Shown piece by piece: positions 9,416 through 17,147 of a DNA stretch of 64,000 nt. Numbering within the stretch: position 1 is the first letter of the stretch; each line of letters opens with the position of its first letter. The position numbers were made by a program, and so were the translations under genes. A model generated the notes under the pieces. That model worked only from the letters and a program-made list of their open reading frames with translations. It ran no database searches and was not told where the DNA came from. Source of the DNA: Curtobacterium luteum (GTDB lineage Bacteria; Actinomycetota; Actinomycetes; Actinomycetales; Microbacteriaceae); contig NZ_LDQC01000061.1 of assembly GCF_001475545.1 (NCBI RefSeq), forward strand, positions 1 through 64,000. The letters run 5' to 3'.

Positions 9416-11455
9416 TCAGGCGACCGGCGAGACGGGCAGGTGCTGCGCCCACCAGTCGAGGACGTGCTCGAAGCGCTGCACCCGGTGACGCGGACGCCCC
9501 GAGCGGGAGAGCTCGTGCCCCTCACCCGGGAACACGAGGAGCGACGCGTCGACGCCCGCCCGCTTGAGCGCGACGAACTGCCGGTGGCCCTGCTCGATCG
9601 GGCAGCGCCAGTCCTCCTCGGAGTGCGCGACCATGAACGGGATCGAGACCTGATCGGCGTACGTCAGCGGGCTGCGGCGACGCTGCTCCTCCGGGTCGGC
9701 CCCGACGTACGCGTCGGCGAAGAACCAGCCGATGTCGGAACTGCCCGCGAAGGAGTCCCAGGCGTTGACCGCACGCTCGCTCCACGCTGCGACGAACCGC
9801 TCGCCGTGGTGGGCGGCGACCCAGCTCGTCATGAAGCCGCCGTACGAGCCGCCCATGATGCCGACGCGGCTCGCATCGAGGTCCGGCCGTTCGAGCGCTG
9901 CGTCGAGGAGGGCGAGCACGTCGTCCACGTCGACGGTGCCCATGGCGCCGATCACCGCGCGGCCGTGGTCGAGGCCGTAGCCGCCGGATCCGCGGGGGTT
10001 GCCGATCACGACGGCGTAGCCGGCGCTCGCGTACACCTGCGCCTCGTCGAAGAACGCCCAGGTGTCCTGGCCGAACGGGCCGCCGTGCACGACGCGGAGC
10101 ACCGGGTGCGGGCCGTCGCCCTCCGGCAGCACGACCCAGCCGTGGACCGGGGTGCCGTCGGCGGAGGTGCCGGTGAGCTCCTCGATGCGCCGGACGCCGG
10201 GAGCGGACGCCGCCTCGCGAAGGGGTGCCGCGTAGTCCGTCAGGACGGTCGGCTCGCCGCTCGCGTCGTCGGTCGGCTCGCCGCTCGCGTCGTCGGTCGG
10301 CTCGGCGCTCGCGCCGCGGGCGAGGTCGACGACCAGGACCTCGCCGGGGGAGTCGGTGGTCGCGGCCGTCGCCAGCAGCACGTCGCCGGCGACGTCGAAG
10401 TCCGACACGACGAGGTGGCCACCGAGGACGACCTCGAGGTCGTCGAGGCCGAGCGGACCGTCCGCGCTGCCGGGGACTCGGCGGACGCCGACCGTGCCGC
10501 GGTCGAGCACCGCGACGAGGACGTCCTCGCCGTGCACGACGGGTGTTCCGGTCACCTCCACGGTCTCCCGCGCGGTGAGGCGCACCGGGTCCGATCCGTG
10601 GTCGGCGCGCCAGAGGCCCTGCGGCTCCGCGACGAGCTGGCCGTCGGCGTGTGACGCGCCCGTGTAGTAGACGGAGCCGGCGTCGCCGACCGCCACGGAG
10701 CCGATCGACCCCTCGGAACGGATCGCGAGCGTCAGGGAGCCGTCAGCCACGTCGACGCGGTAGAGATCGTCGTCATGGGTCTCCCGCTCGCCGAGGTCGC
10801 GGGGCGCGACGACGAGGAGGGCGTTGCCGTCCGGGTACCAGACGGGGGAGCCCAGCGAGCAGGTCGTGCTCGTCAGTGCGGTCCGGACCGGCTCGGCGTC
10901 ACGGTCGGTCACGTCGACGACGACCACCTGCTGCGGCTTGTCGAGCAGGTAGCCCGCGCCGTCGACGTGGAAGTCGAGACGCGTGATCAGCCGCGGAGCC
11001 TCGGCGGCGGAGGCCGGGCGTCGGTCCTCGTCGCCGGTCACCGCGGATCCGTACCGACCCGGCTCGGGGAAGCGGGCCGTCACGGCGACGCGCGTGGAGT
11101 CGGGCGACCAGACCGGGGCGCCGGCGCCGAGCGGCAGTGCGGTGACGACACGCGCCTCGCCGCCGTCGACGGGTGCGACCGCGACCTGCGGACGGTCTGC
11201 TCCGTGCTCGTCCGCGACGACCCGGAGGAAGGCGATCGACCGGCCGTCGGGCGAGAGCACCGGAGCGGAGTCACGGTCGCCCGCGGTCCAGCGGACGGGC
11301 CCGGACCCGGTCACCTGCTCGACGGTCGTGCGGTACGCGTCCGCGTCGAGGTCCGGGCGGGTCACCGAGACGAAGGCAGCACCCCCGGTCCGCGGGTCGC
11401 CGGAGAGCGTCGGGGAGGAAGGGACGTGGAGGTGAGGGATGTCGTTGGCGAGCAC
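9416..11455 (-). CDS. S9 family (prolyl oligopeptidase / acylaminoacyl-type) serine peptidase
   Basis: Protein of 679 residues with an N-terminal beta-propeller (TolB/WD-like repeats such as APVLSPDGRSIAFLR and PVWSPDSTRVAV) and a C-terminal alpha/beta hydrolase domain. The nucleophile elbow is GGSYGG, the acid region HSEEDWRCP and the catalytic His in GEGHELSRSG. No signal peptide, so it acts on peptides in the cytoplasm. A tandem insert encoding repeated EPTDDASG lies in the propeller near residue 385. The start is GTG at 11455 with TAGCGT six bases upstream. Its place beside two peptide importers suggests it degrades imported peptides; this is inference. Confidence 0.9.
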   Translation of the reverse strand: MLANDIPHLHVPSSPTLSGDPRTGGAAFVSVTRPDLDADAYRTTVEQVTGSGPVRWTAGDRDSAPVLSPDGRSIAFLRVVADEHGADRPQVAVAPVDGGEARVVTALPLGAGAPVWSPDSTRVAVTARFPEPGRYGSAVTGDEDRRPASAAEAPRLITRLDFHVDGAGYLLDKPQQVVVVDVTDRDAEPVRTALTSTTCSLGSPVWYPDGNALLVVAPRDLGERETHDDDLYRVDVADGSLTLAIRSEGSIGSVAVGDAGSVYYTGASHADGQLVAEPQGLWRADHGSDPVRLTARETVEVTGTPVVHGEDVLVAVLDRGTVGVRRVPGSADGPLGLDDLEVVLGGHLVVSDFDVAGDVLLATAATTDSPGEVLVVDLARGASAEPTDDASGEPTDDASGEPTVLTDYAAPLREAASAPGVRRIEELTGTSADGTPVHGWVVLPEGDGPHPVLRVVHGGPFGQDTWAFFDEAQVYASAGYAVVIGNPRGSGGYGLDHGRAVIGAMGTVDVDDVLALLDAALERPDLDASRVGIMGGSYGGFMTSWVAAHHGERFVAAWSERAVNAWDSFAGSSDIGWFFADAYVGADPEEQRRRSPLTYADQVSIPFMVAHSEEDWRCPIEQGHRQFVALKRAGVDASLLVFPGEGHELSRSGRPRHRVQRFEHVLDWWAQHLPVSPVA
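10248..10313 (-). repeat. In-frame 24-base tandem repeat inside the S9 peptidase gene
   Basis: Two identical 24-base units (10248-10271 and 10272-10295) and a diverged partial third (10296-10313) encode repeated EPTDDASG. The period is a multiple of three, so copy-number change would keep the frame. It sits in a surface linker of the propeller. Confidence 0.85.
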
Positions 11456-11461
11456 GCTGCC

Positions 11462-11467
11462 ACGCTA
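11462..11467 (-). promoter_or_regulatory. Leaderless -10 of the S9 peptidase gene
   Basis: TAGCGT on the minus strand, six bases before the GTG at 11455. Confidence 0.45.
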
Positions 11468-11537
11468 CGGCCCTCGCCGTCCGACACGTCCGGAACTGGC
11501 CGCCGAGCGTTCCTCAGCCGTTCACCCACGGAGGCAT

Positions 11538-11555
11538 GTCCGCAAGACTGCGGAC
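11538..11555. promoter_or_regulatory. Inverted repeat in the S9 peptidase / oppA divergent region
   Basis: GTCCGCA (11538-11544), AGAC, TGCGGAC (11549-11555). The 317-base gap at 11456-11772 otherwise holds the two promoters and no gene. Possible operator or small hairpin. Confidence 0.3.
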
Positions 11556-11675
11556 AATCGCGGGCGACGTCAAGCACCCACGTTGCGCATCTTGCCCCGT
11601 AGACGCAGGTTTCCACAGTCTCACGCAACGATCCGCAGCGCACGTTTCCGGTGTGTAACAACTTCTTCCGGGATT

Positions 11676-11704
11676 TTGAGGCCTCTCCGACGGACACCTA
11701 TGGT
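11676..11704 (+). promoter_or_regulatory. Promoter of the first oligopeptide transporter operon
   Basis: TTGAGG (11676-11681), 17 bases, TATGGT (11699-11704). Predicted start near 11711, giving a leader of about 62 bases to the GTG at 11773. Confidence 0.5.
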
Positions 11705-11772
11705 TCTTGCGAACGCGCCGTGGAGCCTGCCTCCTGACGTGTTCGGTCACATTCCATCAGGAGGATCACAGA

Positions 11773-13536
11773 GTGAACATCACCAAGAAGCGAGGGCGCC
11801 AGCTGCTCGGCGCCGTCGCCCTGGCCGGGGCGGCAGCGATCGCCCTCGCCGGTTGCACCACTTCTCCCAGCGCGAACGAGTCGGGTTCGGCGTCGAACAA
11901 GACCATCACCGTCGCGCAGGTGAACAACCCCTCGTCGTTCAACTTCAACACGCCGCAGAGCAACCTCGACATCAACGGGATGCTCAACTACATGACCCAG
12001 CCGCAGTTCGTGACGCTGGGGTCGGACTACAAGATCACGCCGAACACGGACCTCGGCACGGTCGAGAAGGTCAAGGACGACCCGCTGACGGTCAAGTACA
12101 CGCTGAACAAGGACGCGAAGTGGTCCGACGGCAAGGCGATCACCTCTGACGACCTCCTCCTGGGTTGGGCGCAGAACTCCGGCTACTACGACTCGTACAC
12201 GCAGGACGAGTCGACCGGCAAGGTGACGAGCGGCACGCAGTACTTCACGCTCGCGGCGGCTGCTCCGTTCCAGACGGACTACCCCTCGGACATCACGAAG
12301 GACTCCATCACCATCACGTACAAGAAGCCGTACGTCGACTGGCAGCTCGTGAACCCGATCCAGTTCCCGGCGCACGTCGTCGCGGAAGAGGCCGGCACCA
12401 CGGTGGACGACCTCCTCACGGCGCTCAAGGACACCCCCGCGGGTGACCCGTCGAAGCCCGCCGCCGCGAACTCGGTCCTCAAGAAGGTCGCCGACTTCGT
12501 CAACACCGGCTACGACAAGACCAGCCTGCCGAGCGACAAGAAGCTGCTCGTCTCGGGCGGCCCGCTCATGGTCTCCGCGTGGACCCCGAAGCAGTCGATG
12601 ACCCTCGTCCCGAACCCCGAGTACACGGGCGAGCACAAGGTCAAGTTCGGCAAGCTCGTCATCCGCTTCATCGGTGACGCCAACGCACAGGTGACGGCCC
12701 TCCAGAACGGCGAGGTCGACGCGATCCAGCCGCAGGCCTCGGCCGACACGGTGAAGGCGCTCGACGCGGCCTCCGGCGTGAAGACCATCGAGGGCTCGCA
12801 GGTCGCCTACGACCACCTCGACCTGAACTTCGGCTCGTCCGTGTTCAAGGACGAGAACGTCCGCAAGGCCTTCCTGCTCACGATCCCGCGCGAGCAGATC
12901 CTGAACTCGATCGTCACCCCGATCAGCAAGAACGCCAAGGTCCTCGACTCGCAGCTCTACCTGCCGGGTCAGGACGGCTACGACGAGAGCGTCAAGAACA
13001 ACGACTCGTCCGAGTACAGCAAGGTCGACATCGACGCCGCCAAGAAGCTCCTGAACGGCGCCACCCCGACCGTCAAGATCCTCTACAACACCGAGAACCC
13101 GAACCGCGTGGACACGTTCCAGGCGATCCAGGCCTCGGCCGCCAAGGCGGGCATCAAGGTCGTCGACGGCGGTTCGCCGGAGTGGTCCTCGCTCCTCACC
13201 GGTGGCGACTACGACGCGTCGATCTTCGGCTGGGTCAACCCGGGTGCCGGCAACGCCGCGATCCCGCAGCTGTTCCAGACGAACAACTCGGGCAACTACA
13301 ACAAGTTCGCCGACGCCACCGCCTCGAAGCTCGCCGTCGAGACGCAGACGACGCTGGACGAGTCCAAGCTGAACGACATGAAGATGCAGATCGACAAGAT
13401 CGCGTTCGACAAGGCGTACGGTTTGCCCCTGTTCCAGAGCCCCGGCCTCTTCGCCACGGGTTCGAACCTCAAGGGCGTCGAGTACTTCGGCGGCCAGACG
13501 GGCATCTTCTGGAACGTCTGGGACTGGACCAAGTGA
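11773..13536 (+). CDS. Oligopeptide/dipeptide ABC transporter substrate-binding lipoprotein (system 1)
   Basis: Family 5 solute-binding protein of 587 residues. A lipoprotein signal peptide (KKRGRQLLGAVALAGAAAIA) ends in the lipobox LAGC, so the mature protein is anchored to the outer face of the membrane. SBP_bac_5 features include the conserved AKWSDGKAITSDDLLLGW and NVRKAFLLTIPREQI regions. The start is GTG at 11773, with AGGAGG ten bases upstream. It captures peptides for the permeases encoded downstream. It is followed by a hairpin at 13573-13601, which probably reduces readthrough so that the binding protein is made in excess. Confidence 0.92.
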   Translation: MNITKKRGRQLLGAVALAGAAAIALAGCTTSPSANESGSASNKTITVAQVNNPSSFNFNTPQSNLDINGMLNYMTQPQFVTLGSDYKITPNTDLGTVEKVKDDPLTVKYTLNKDAKWSDGKAITSDDLLLGWAQNSGYYDSYTQDESTGKVTSGTQYFTLAAAAPFQTDYPSDITKDSITITYKKPYVDWQLVNPIQFPAHVVAEEAGTTVDDLLTALKDTPAGDPSKPAAANSVLKKVADFVNTGYDKTSLPSDKKLLVSGGPLMVSAWTPKQSMTLVPNPEYTGEHKVKFGKLVIRFIGDANAQVTALQNGEVDAIQPQASADTVKALDAASGVKTIEGSQVAYDHLDLNFGSSVFKDENVRKAFLLTIPREQILNSIVTPISKNAKVLDSQLYLPGQDGYDESVKNNDSSEYSKVDIDAAKKLLNGATPTVKILYNTENPNRVDTFQAIQASAAKAGIKVVDGGSPEWSSLLTGGDYDASIFGWVNPGAGNAAIPQLFQTNNSGNYNKFADATASKLAVETQTTLDESKLNDMKMQIDKIAFDKAYGLPLFQSPGLFATGSNLKGVEYFGGQTGIFWNVWDWTK

Positions 13537-13572
13537 TCCTGACCGGTTGCTGATCAGCACCACACACGAAGG

Positions 13573-13601
13573 GGGCGCCGGACTCGTCGAGTCCGGCGCC
13601 C
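13573..13601 (+). terminator. Strong hairpin after the first binding-protein gene
   Basis: GGGCGCCGGACTC (13573-13585), GTC, GAGTCCGGCGCCC (13589-13601): 13 perfect pairs. It lies between oppA-like and oppB-like genes on the same strand, so it is more likely an attenuator or mRNA-stabilising hairpin than a complete stop. Confidence 0.7.
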
Positions 13602-13776
13602 TCCCGTGAGCCGGGCACACAACCCATCGGCACACCGACTCCGGCCGCGAACCGGCCGACCCCGCTGAGCATCGTCGAAGACGACCGTGCCTCGGGACCA
13701 AGTACCCTTGCTGCTCGGGTCGCCCGATCGGGGGACCAGCAGCTCGAACCACCACACCGGAGAGGCACCACCGCCC

Positions 13777-15300
13777 ATGGTGAGTTTCATCGCGAGACGG
13801 ATCCTCGTCTCGATCCTCATCCTGATCGCCGCGTCGTTCATCATGTACAACCTGGCGGCGATCGCGGGGAACCCCCTGCAGGACCTCCAGAGCAGCAACT
13901 CACCGAACCGTGAGCAGCTCATCGCGGCGCGGGTCGCGGCGCAGCACCTCGACCTCATCCCGCCGCTCCGCTGGGGCCTGTGGATCAGCGGCGTCGGCAA
14001 GTGCGTCATCGGTCAGTGCGATCTCGGCACGACCTTCACCAACCAGCCCGTGGCGCAGCTCCTCCCGCAGGCCGTCGGTTCGACGATCCAGCTGGTGACG
14101 TTCTCGTTCATCCTGGCGATCATCTTCGGCATCGGTCTCGGCGTCGTCACCGCGCTCCGCGTCTACTCGGGGTTCGACTACTCCATCACCCTGGTCAGCT
14201 TCTTCCTGTACTCGCTGCCGTCGTTCCTGATGGCCGTGCTCCTGAAGTCGTTCATCGCGCTCGACTACAACAACTTCCTCGCGGACCCCAAGATCCCGCC
14301 GGCCAACCTCGTCGTGATCGCCGTCGTCGTCGGTCTCGTGATCCAGTTGATCGTCGGCGGCATCCTGAAGCGCCGCCTGGTCGTGTTCGCGATCAGCGCG
14401 GTCGTGACCGCCGGGATGCTCCTGCTCATGCAGGCCACGGGCTGGTTCACCGACCCGTCGCTCGGTCCGGTCTTCGTGATCCTCTTCAGCGCCGGTATCG
14501 GCCTGGCGATGGTGACGCTGCTCGCCGGTACGAAGAACCGTCGCGCGTGGCTCGTCGGCGGCATCAACGTGCTCGTCGCGATCATCTGCTACTTCGCGCT
14601 GCAGGGCCTGCTCAACATCTCGTCCGCGGGCACGATCGCGATCCTCGCGGTCGCCACCATCGCGGTCGGCCTGATCTCGGGCTTCCTCGTCGGCGGCCAC
14701 GACCGTGGGCTGATGATGCGCATCGGTGCGCTCACCGCGTTCCTCAGCGCCGGTGTGATCCTGCTCGACCGCTTCATGCGCTCCTGGGTCGACTACACGC
14801 AGAACTACGTGTCCCGCCCGATCGCGACCGTCGGCTCCCAGACGCCCGGTCTGACCGGCGACTTCTGGATCACCGGGATCGACACGTACACCCACCTGCT
14901 GCTGCCGACGATCTCGCTGCTGCTCATCAGCTTCGCGAGCTACACCCGGTACTCACGGTCGGGCATGCTCGAGGTGCTCGACCAGGACTACGTCCGGACG
15001 GCACGGGCCAAGGGCCTCCCGGAGCGCACGGTCATCGTGCGCCACGCCCTCCGAAACATGCTCATCCCGATCGCGACGCTCGTCGCCACCGACATCGGGG
15101 CGCTCCTCGGTGGGGCGATCATCACCGAGAACGTCTTCGCCATCTCGGGTATGGGCAACCTCTTCAACAGCGGACTGTCGATCACCGACGTGAACCCGGT
15201 GATGGGGTACTTCCTCGTCATCGCCATCACGGCGATCGCGTTCAACTTCCTCGCCGACCTGGCCTACTCGGCCCTCGACCCGCGGGTGCGTGTCCGGTGA
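13777..15300 (+). CDS. Oligopeptide ABC transporter permease, OppB type, with an extra membrane module
   Basis: Inner-membrane permease of 507 residues; usual OppB/DppB proteins are near 310-340. The ends are typical: N-terminal MVSFIARRILVSILI, and the EAA loop SGMLEVLDQDYVRTARAKG followed by two final helices. Between the third helix and the fourth, at about residues 165-345, lies an insert with roughly six additional hydrophobic helices. The ATG at 13777 follows GGAGAGG. The partner OppC-type gene starts 70 bases later. The second Opp system in the window has a permease of normal length, so the insert is not general to the strain. Confidence 0.88.
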   Translation: MVSFIARRILVSILILIAASFIMYNLAAIAGNPLQDLQSSNSPNREQLIAARVAAQHLDLIPPLRWGLWISGVGKCVIGQCDLGTTFTNQPVAQLLPQAVGSTIQLVTFSFILAIIFGIGLGVVTALRVYSGFDYSITLVSFFLYSLPSFLMAVLLKSFIALDYNNFLADPKIPPANLVVIAVVVGLVIQLIVGGILKRRLVVFAISAVVTAGMLLLMQATGWFTDPSLGPVFVILFSAGIGLAMVTLLAGTKNRRAWLVGGINVLVAIICYFALQGLLNISSAGTIAILAVATIAVGLISGFLVGGHDRGLMMRIGALTAFLSAGVILLDRFMRSWVDYTQNYVSRPIATVGSQTPGLTGDFWITGIDTYTHLLLPTISLLLISFASYTRYSRSGMLEVLDQDYVRTARAKGLPERTVIVRHALRNMLIPIATLVATDIGALLGGAIITENVFAISGMGNLFNSGLSITDVNPVMGYFLVIAITAIAFNFLADLAYSALDPRVRVR

Positions 15301-15370
15301 CCGCCGCTCGGACCCGCACGGGCACGGGCACGACCTGCCAGACGGACCTGCACCTCCAGGAGGACCACCG

Positions 15371-16387
15371 ATGAGCACCATCCAGGGCGGCGCACCGCTC
15401 GAGCCCAACATCGGCGACGGCACCGACGTCGGCCAGACCCCCGAGTCGCACGAGAACCGCGTCGGCGAGAGCCAGGGGCGGATCATCCTCCGCCGCTTCC
15501 TCAGCAACAAGCTCGCGGTCATCGCACTCATCGTGTACGTCATCGTGCTGCTCTTCGCCGTGTCCGCGGTCGGCCTCGGCCCGATCCCGGGCTGGTGGCA
15601 CTACTCGTACAAGGCGCTCGAGACGCTGCAGGACGGCGGCGCGCCCACGGCCGACCATCCGTTCGGACAGGACCGCATCGGCAAGGACTACTTCGCCCTG
15701 ACGATGCGCGGGATCCAGAACTCGGTGCTCGTCATGATCGTGATCGGCCTGTTCGCCACGTTCATCGGCGTCGTCGTCGGTGCGATCGCGGGCTACTTCC
15801 GCGGCACCGTCGACGCAGTGCTCATGCGCATCACCGACATCTTCATCGTCATCCCCGCGATCGTCATCGGCGCCGTGGTGGGCAAGACGGCGAACGGCCT
15901 GGGCGCCTGGGGCCTCGCGCTCCTGCTCGGCCTGGTGTCGTGGATGGTCATCGCTCGACTCGTCCGCGCCGAGTTCCTCTCGCTCCGTGAGCGCGAGTTC
16001 GTCGAAGCGGCCCGGGTCGCCGGAGCGTCCGACGCGCGGATCATCTTCCGCCACATCCTGCCGAACGCGATCGGCGTCATCATCGTCTCCGCGACGCTGC
16101 TGATCGCGTCCGCGATCCTGCTCGAGACGGCCCTGAGCTACCTCGGCTACGGCATCAAGGCGCCGGACTCCTCGCTCGGCCTGCTCATCAGCCAGAACCA
16201 GTCGGCGTTCCAGACCCGCCCGTACCTGTTCTGGTGGCCGGCCTCGTTCATCGTGCTGCTCGCGCTCTGCGTGAACTTCATCGGTGACGGCCTGCGCGAC
16301 GCGTTCGACCCGCGCTCGAAGCGGTTCAGCCTCCGCAAGACGCGCGAGCCGCAGAACAGCGCCGGCTCGGAGATGATCAGCGCGTGA
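15371..16387 (+). CDS. Oligopeptide ABC transporter permease, OppC type (system 1)
   Basis: Permease of 338 residues with an N-terminal cytoplasmic segment (about 1-45), a first helix at about 52-70 and a five-helix BPD_transp_1 domain. The EAA loop is REREFVEAARVAGASDARII. HPFGQDRIGKDYF is the conserved periplasmic motif of OppC proteins. The ATG at 15371 follows CAGGAGGACCACCG. It pairs with the enlarged OppB. The ATPase gene follows only after a 760-base stretch holding an opposite-strand gene. Confidence 0.92.
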   Translation: MSTIQGGAPLEPNIGDGTDVGQTPESHENRVGESQGRIILRRFLSNKLAVIALIVYVIVLLFAVSAVGLGPIPGWWHYSYKALETLQDGGAPTADHPFGQDRIGKDYFALTMRGIQNSVLVMIVIGLFATFIGVVVGAIAGYFRGTVDAVLMRITDIFIVIPAIVIGAVVGKTANGLGAWGLALLLGLVSWMVIARLVRAEFLSLREREFVEAARVAGASDARIIFRHILPNAIGVIIVSATLLIASAILLETALSYLGYGIKAPDSSLGLLISQNQSAFQTRPYLFWWPASFIVLLALCVNFIGDGLRDAFDPRSKRFSLRKTREPQNSAGSEMISA

Positions 16388-16401
16388 CGAGCGCCACCCT
16401 C

Positions 16402-17031
16402 CTAGCGCGCCGCGACGGCGAACCAGCCGCCGACGGCGGTCGCTGCGAGCAGCACGATCGACGCCCAGTGCAGCGTGACCGGCACGCGCACGGCGTCGGC
16501 CGTGCCGAGCTCGATCGCGTCGCGTTCGCGGAGTTCCTCCCAGCGGTAACGGACGAGGTACGCGGCGTCCCCCGAGGCCGTGGACAACAGGTCGCCCGCC
16601 CGACGGTGTCCGCCGTCGAGATCAGGGACACTGCGGCCGTGGCGCTGCTCCTGGCGACGGGCGAGGGCGACGCCGGCACGGCCCGGCGCGGGCGCGGCCC
16701 ACACCGAGACCCGTCGGTTCGGCGTGACCAGGGTCAGCGCGAACCGGGTGTCGACGTGCACGAGGGCGGCCCACGGAACGCGCACGGTGTGGAACACGTT
16801 GACGACCTCGATGCCGTCGTCGTCGACGGTCATCCGCGGTCGCCAGAGCACGATCCAGCCGAGCGCGAGTCCGAACAGTGCCGGCACGACGGCGAGGGCC
16901 CGGTCCGACCAGGTCGTGTCGGTCGCGGTCGTCGTGGCGAAGAGCAGGGCCACGATCAGCCAGAGCGCGATCGCGAGACCGCGGTTGAACTTGGACACGA
17001 ACACATCGCGCGTCGACGGGGAAGCAGGCAT
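16402..17031 (-). CDS. Small membrane protein with PH-like domain, inside the opp operon on the opposite strand
   Basis: Protein of 209 residues. Two N-terminal helices (about 16-34 and 40-58) lead into GWIVLWRPRMTVDDDGIEVVNVFHTVRVPW, the pattern of bacterial PH domains. A third hydrophobic segment lies at the C-terminus (HWASIVLLAATAVGGWFAVAA). The ATG at 17031 is favoured by GACGAT six bases upstream; the frame is open further up but without homology. It stands between the OppC and ATPase genes of system 1 and is read against them. A paralogue of the same layout lies at 27441-27980. Function unknown. Confidence 0.7.
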   Translation of the reverse strand: MPASPSTRDVFVSKFNRGLAIALWLIVALLFATTTATDTTWSDRALAVVPALFGLALGWIVLWRPRMTVDDDGIEVVNVFHTVRVPWAALVHVDTRFALTLVTPNRRVSVWAAPAPGRAGVALARRQEQRHGRSVPDLDGGHRRAGDLLSTASGDAAYLVRYRWEELRERDAIELGTADAVRVPVTLHWASIVLLAATAVGGWFAVAAR

Positions 17032-17037
17032 GCCTCC

Positions 17038-17043
17038 ATCGTC
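17038..17043 (-). promoter_or_regulatory. Possible leaderless -10 of the PH-domain gene
   Basis: GACGAT on the minus strand, six bases before the ATG at 17031. The first base differs from TANNNT. Confidence 0.3.
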
Positions 17044-17147
17044 GCAGGTCGGGGCCCCGTGGCCCGACGCCTGCCGCTCCGTCGTCAGCGCTCCACCAAC
17101 ACCACCCACGCGGCCGCCACGAGCGGTCGGGAAAGGACCGGACGTCG

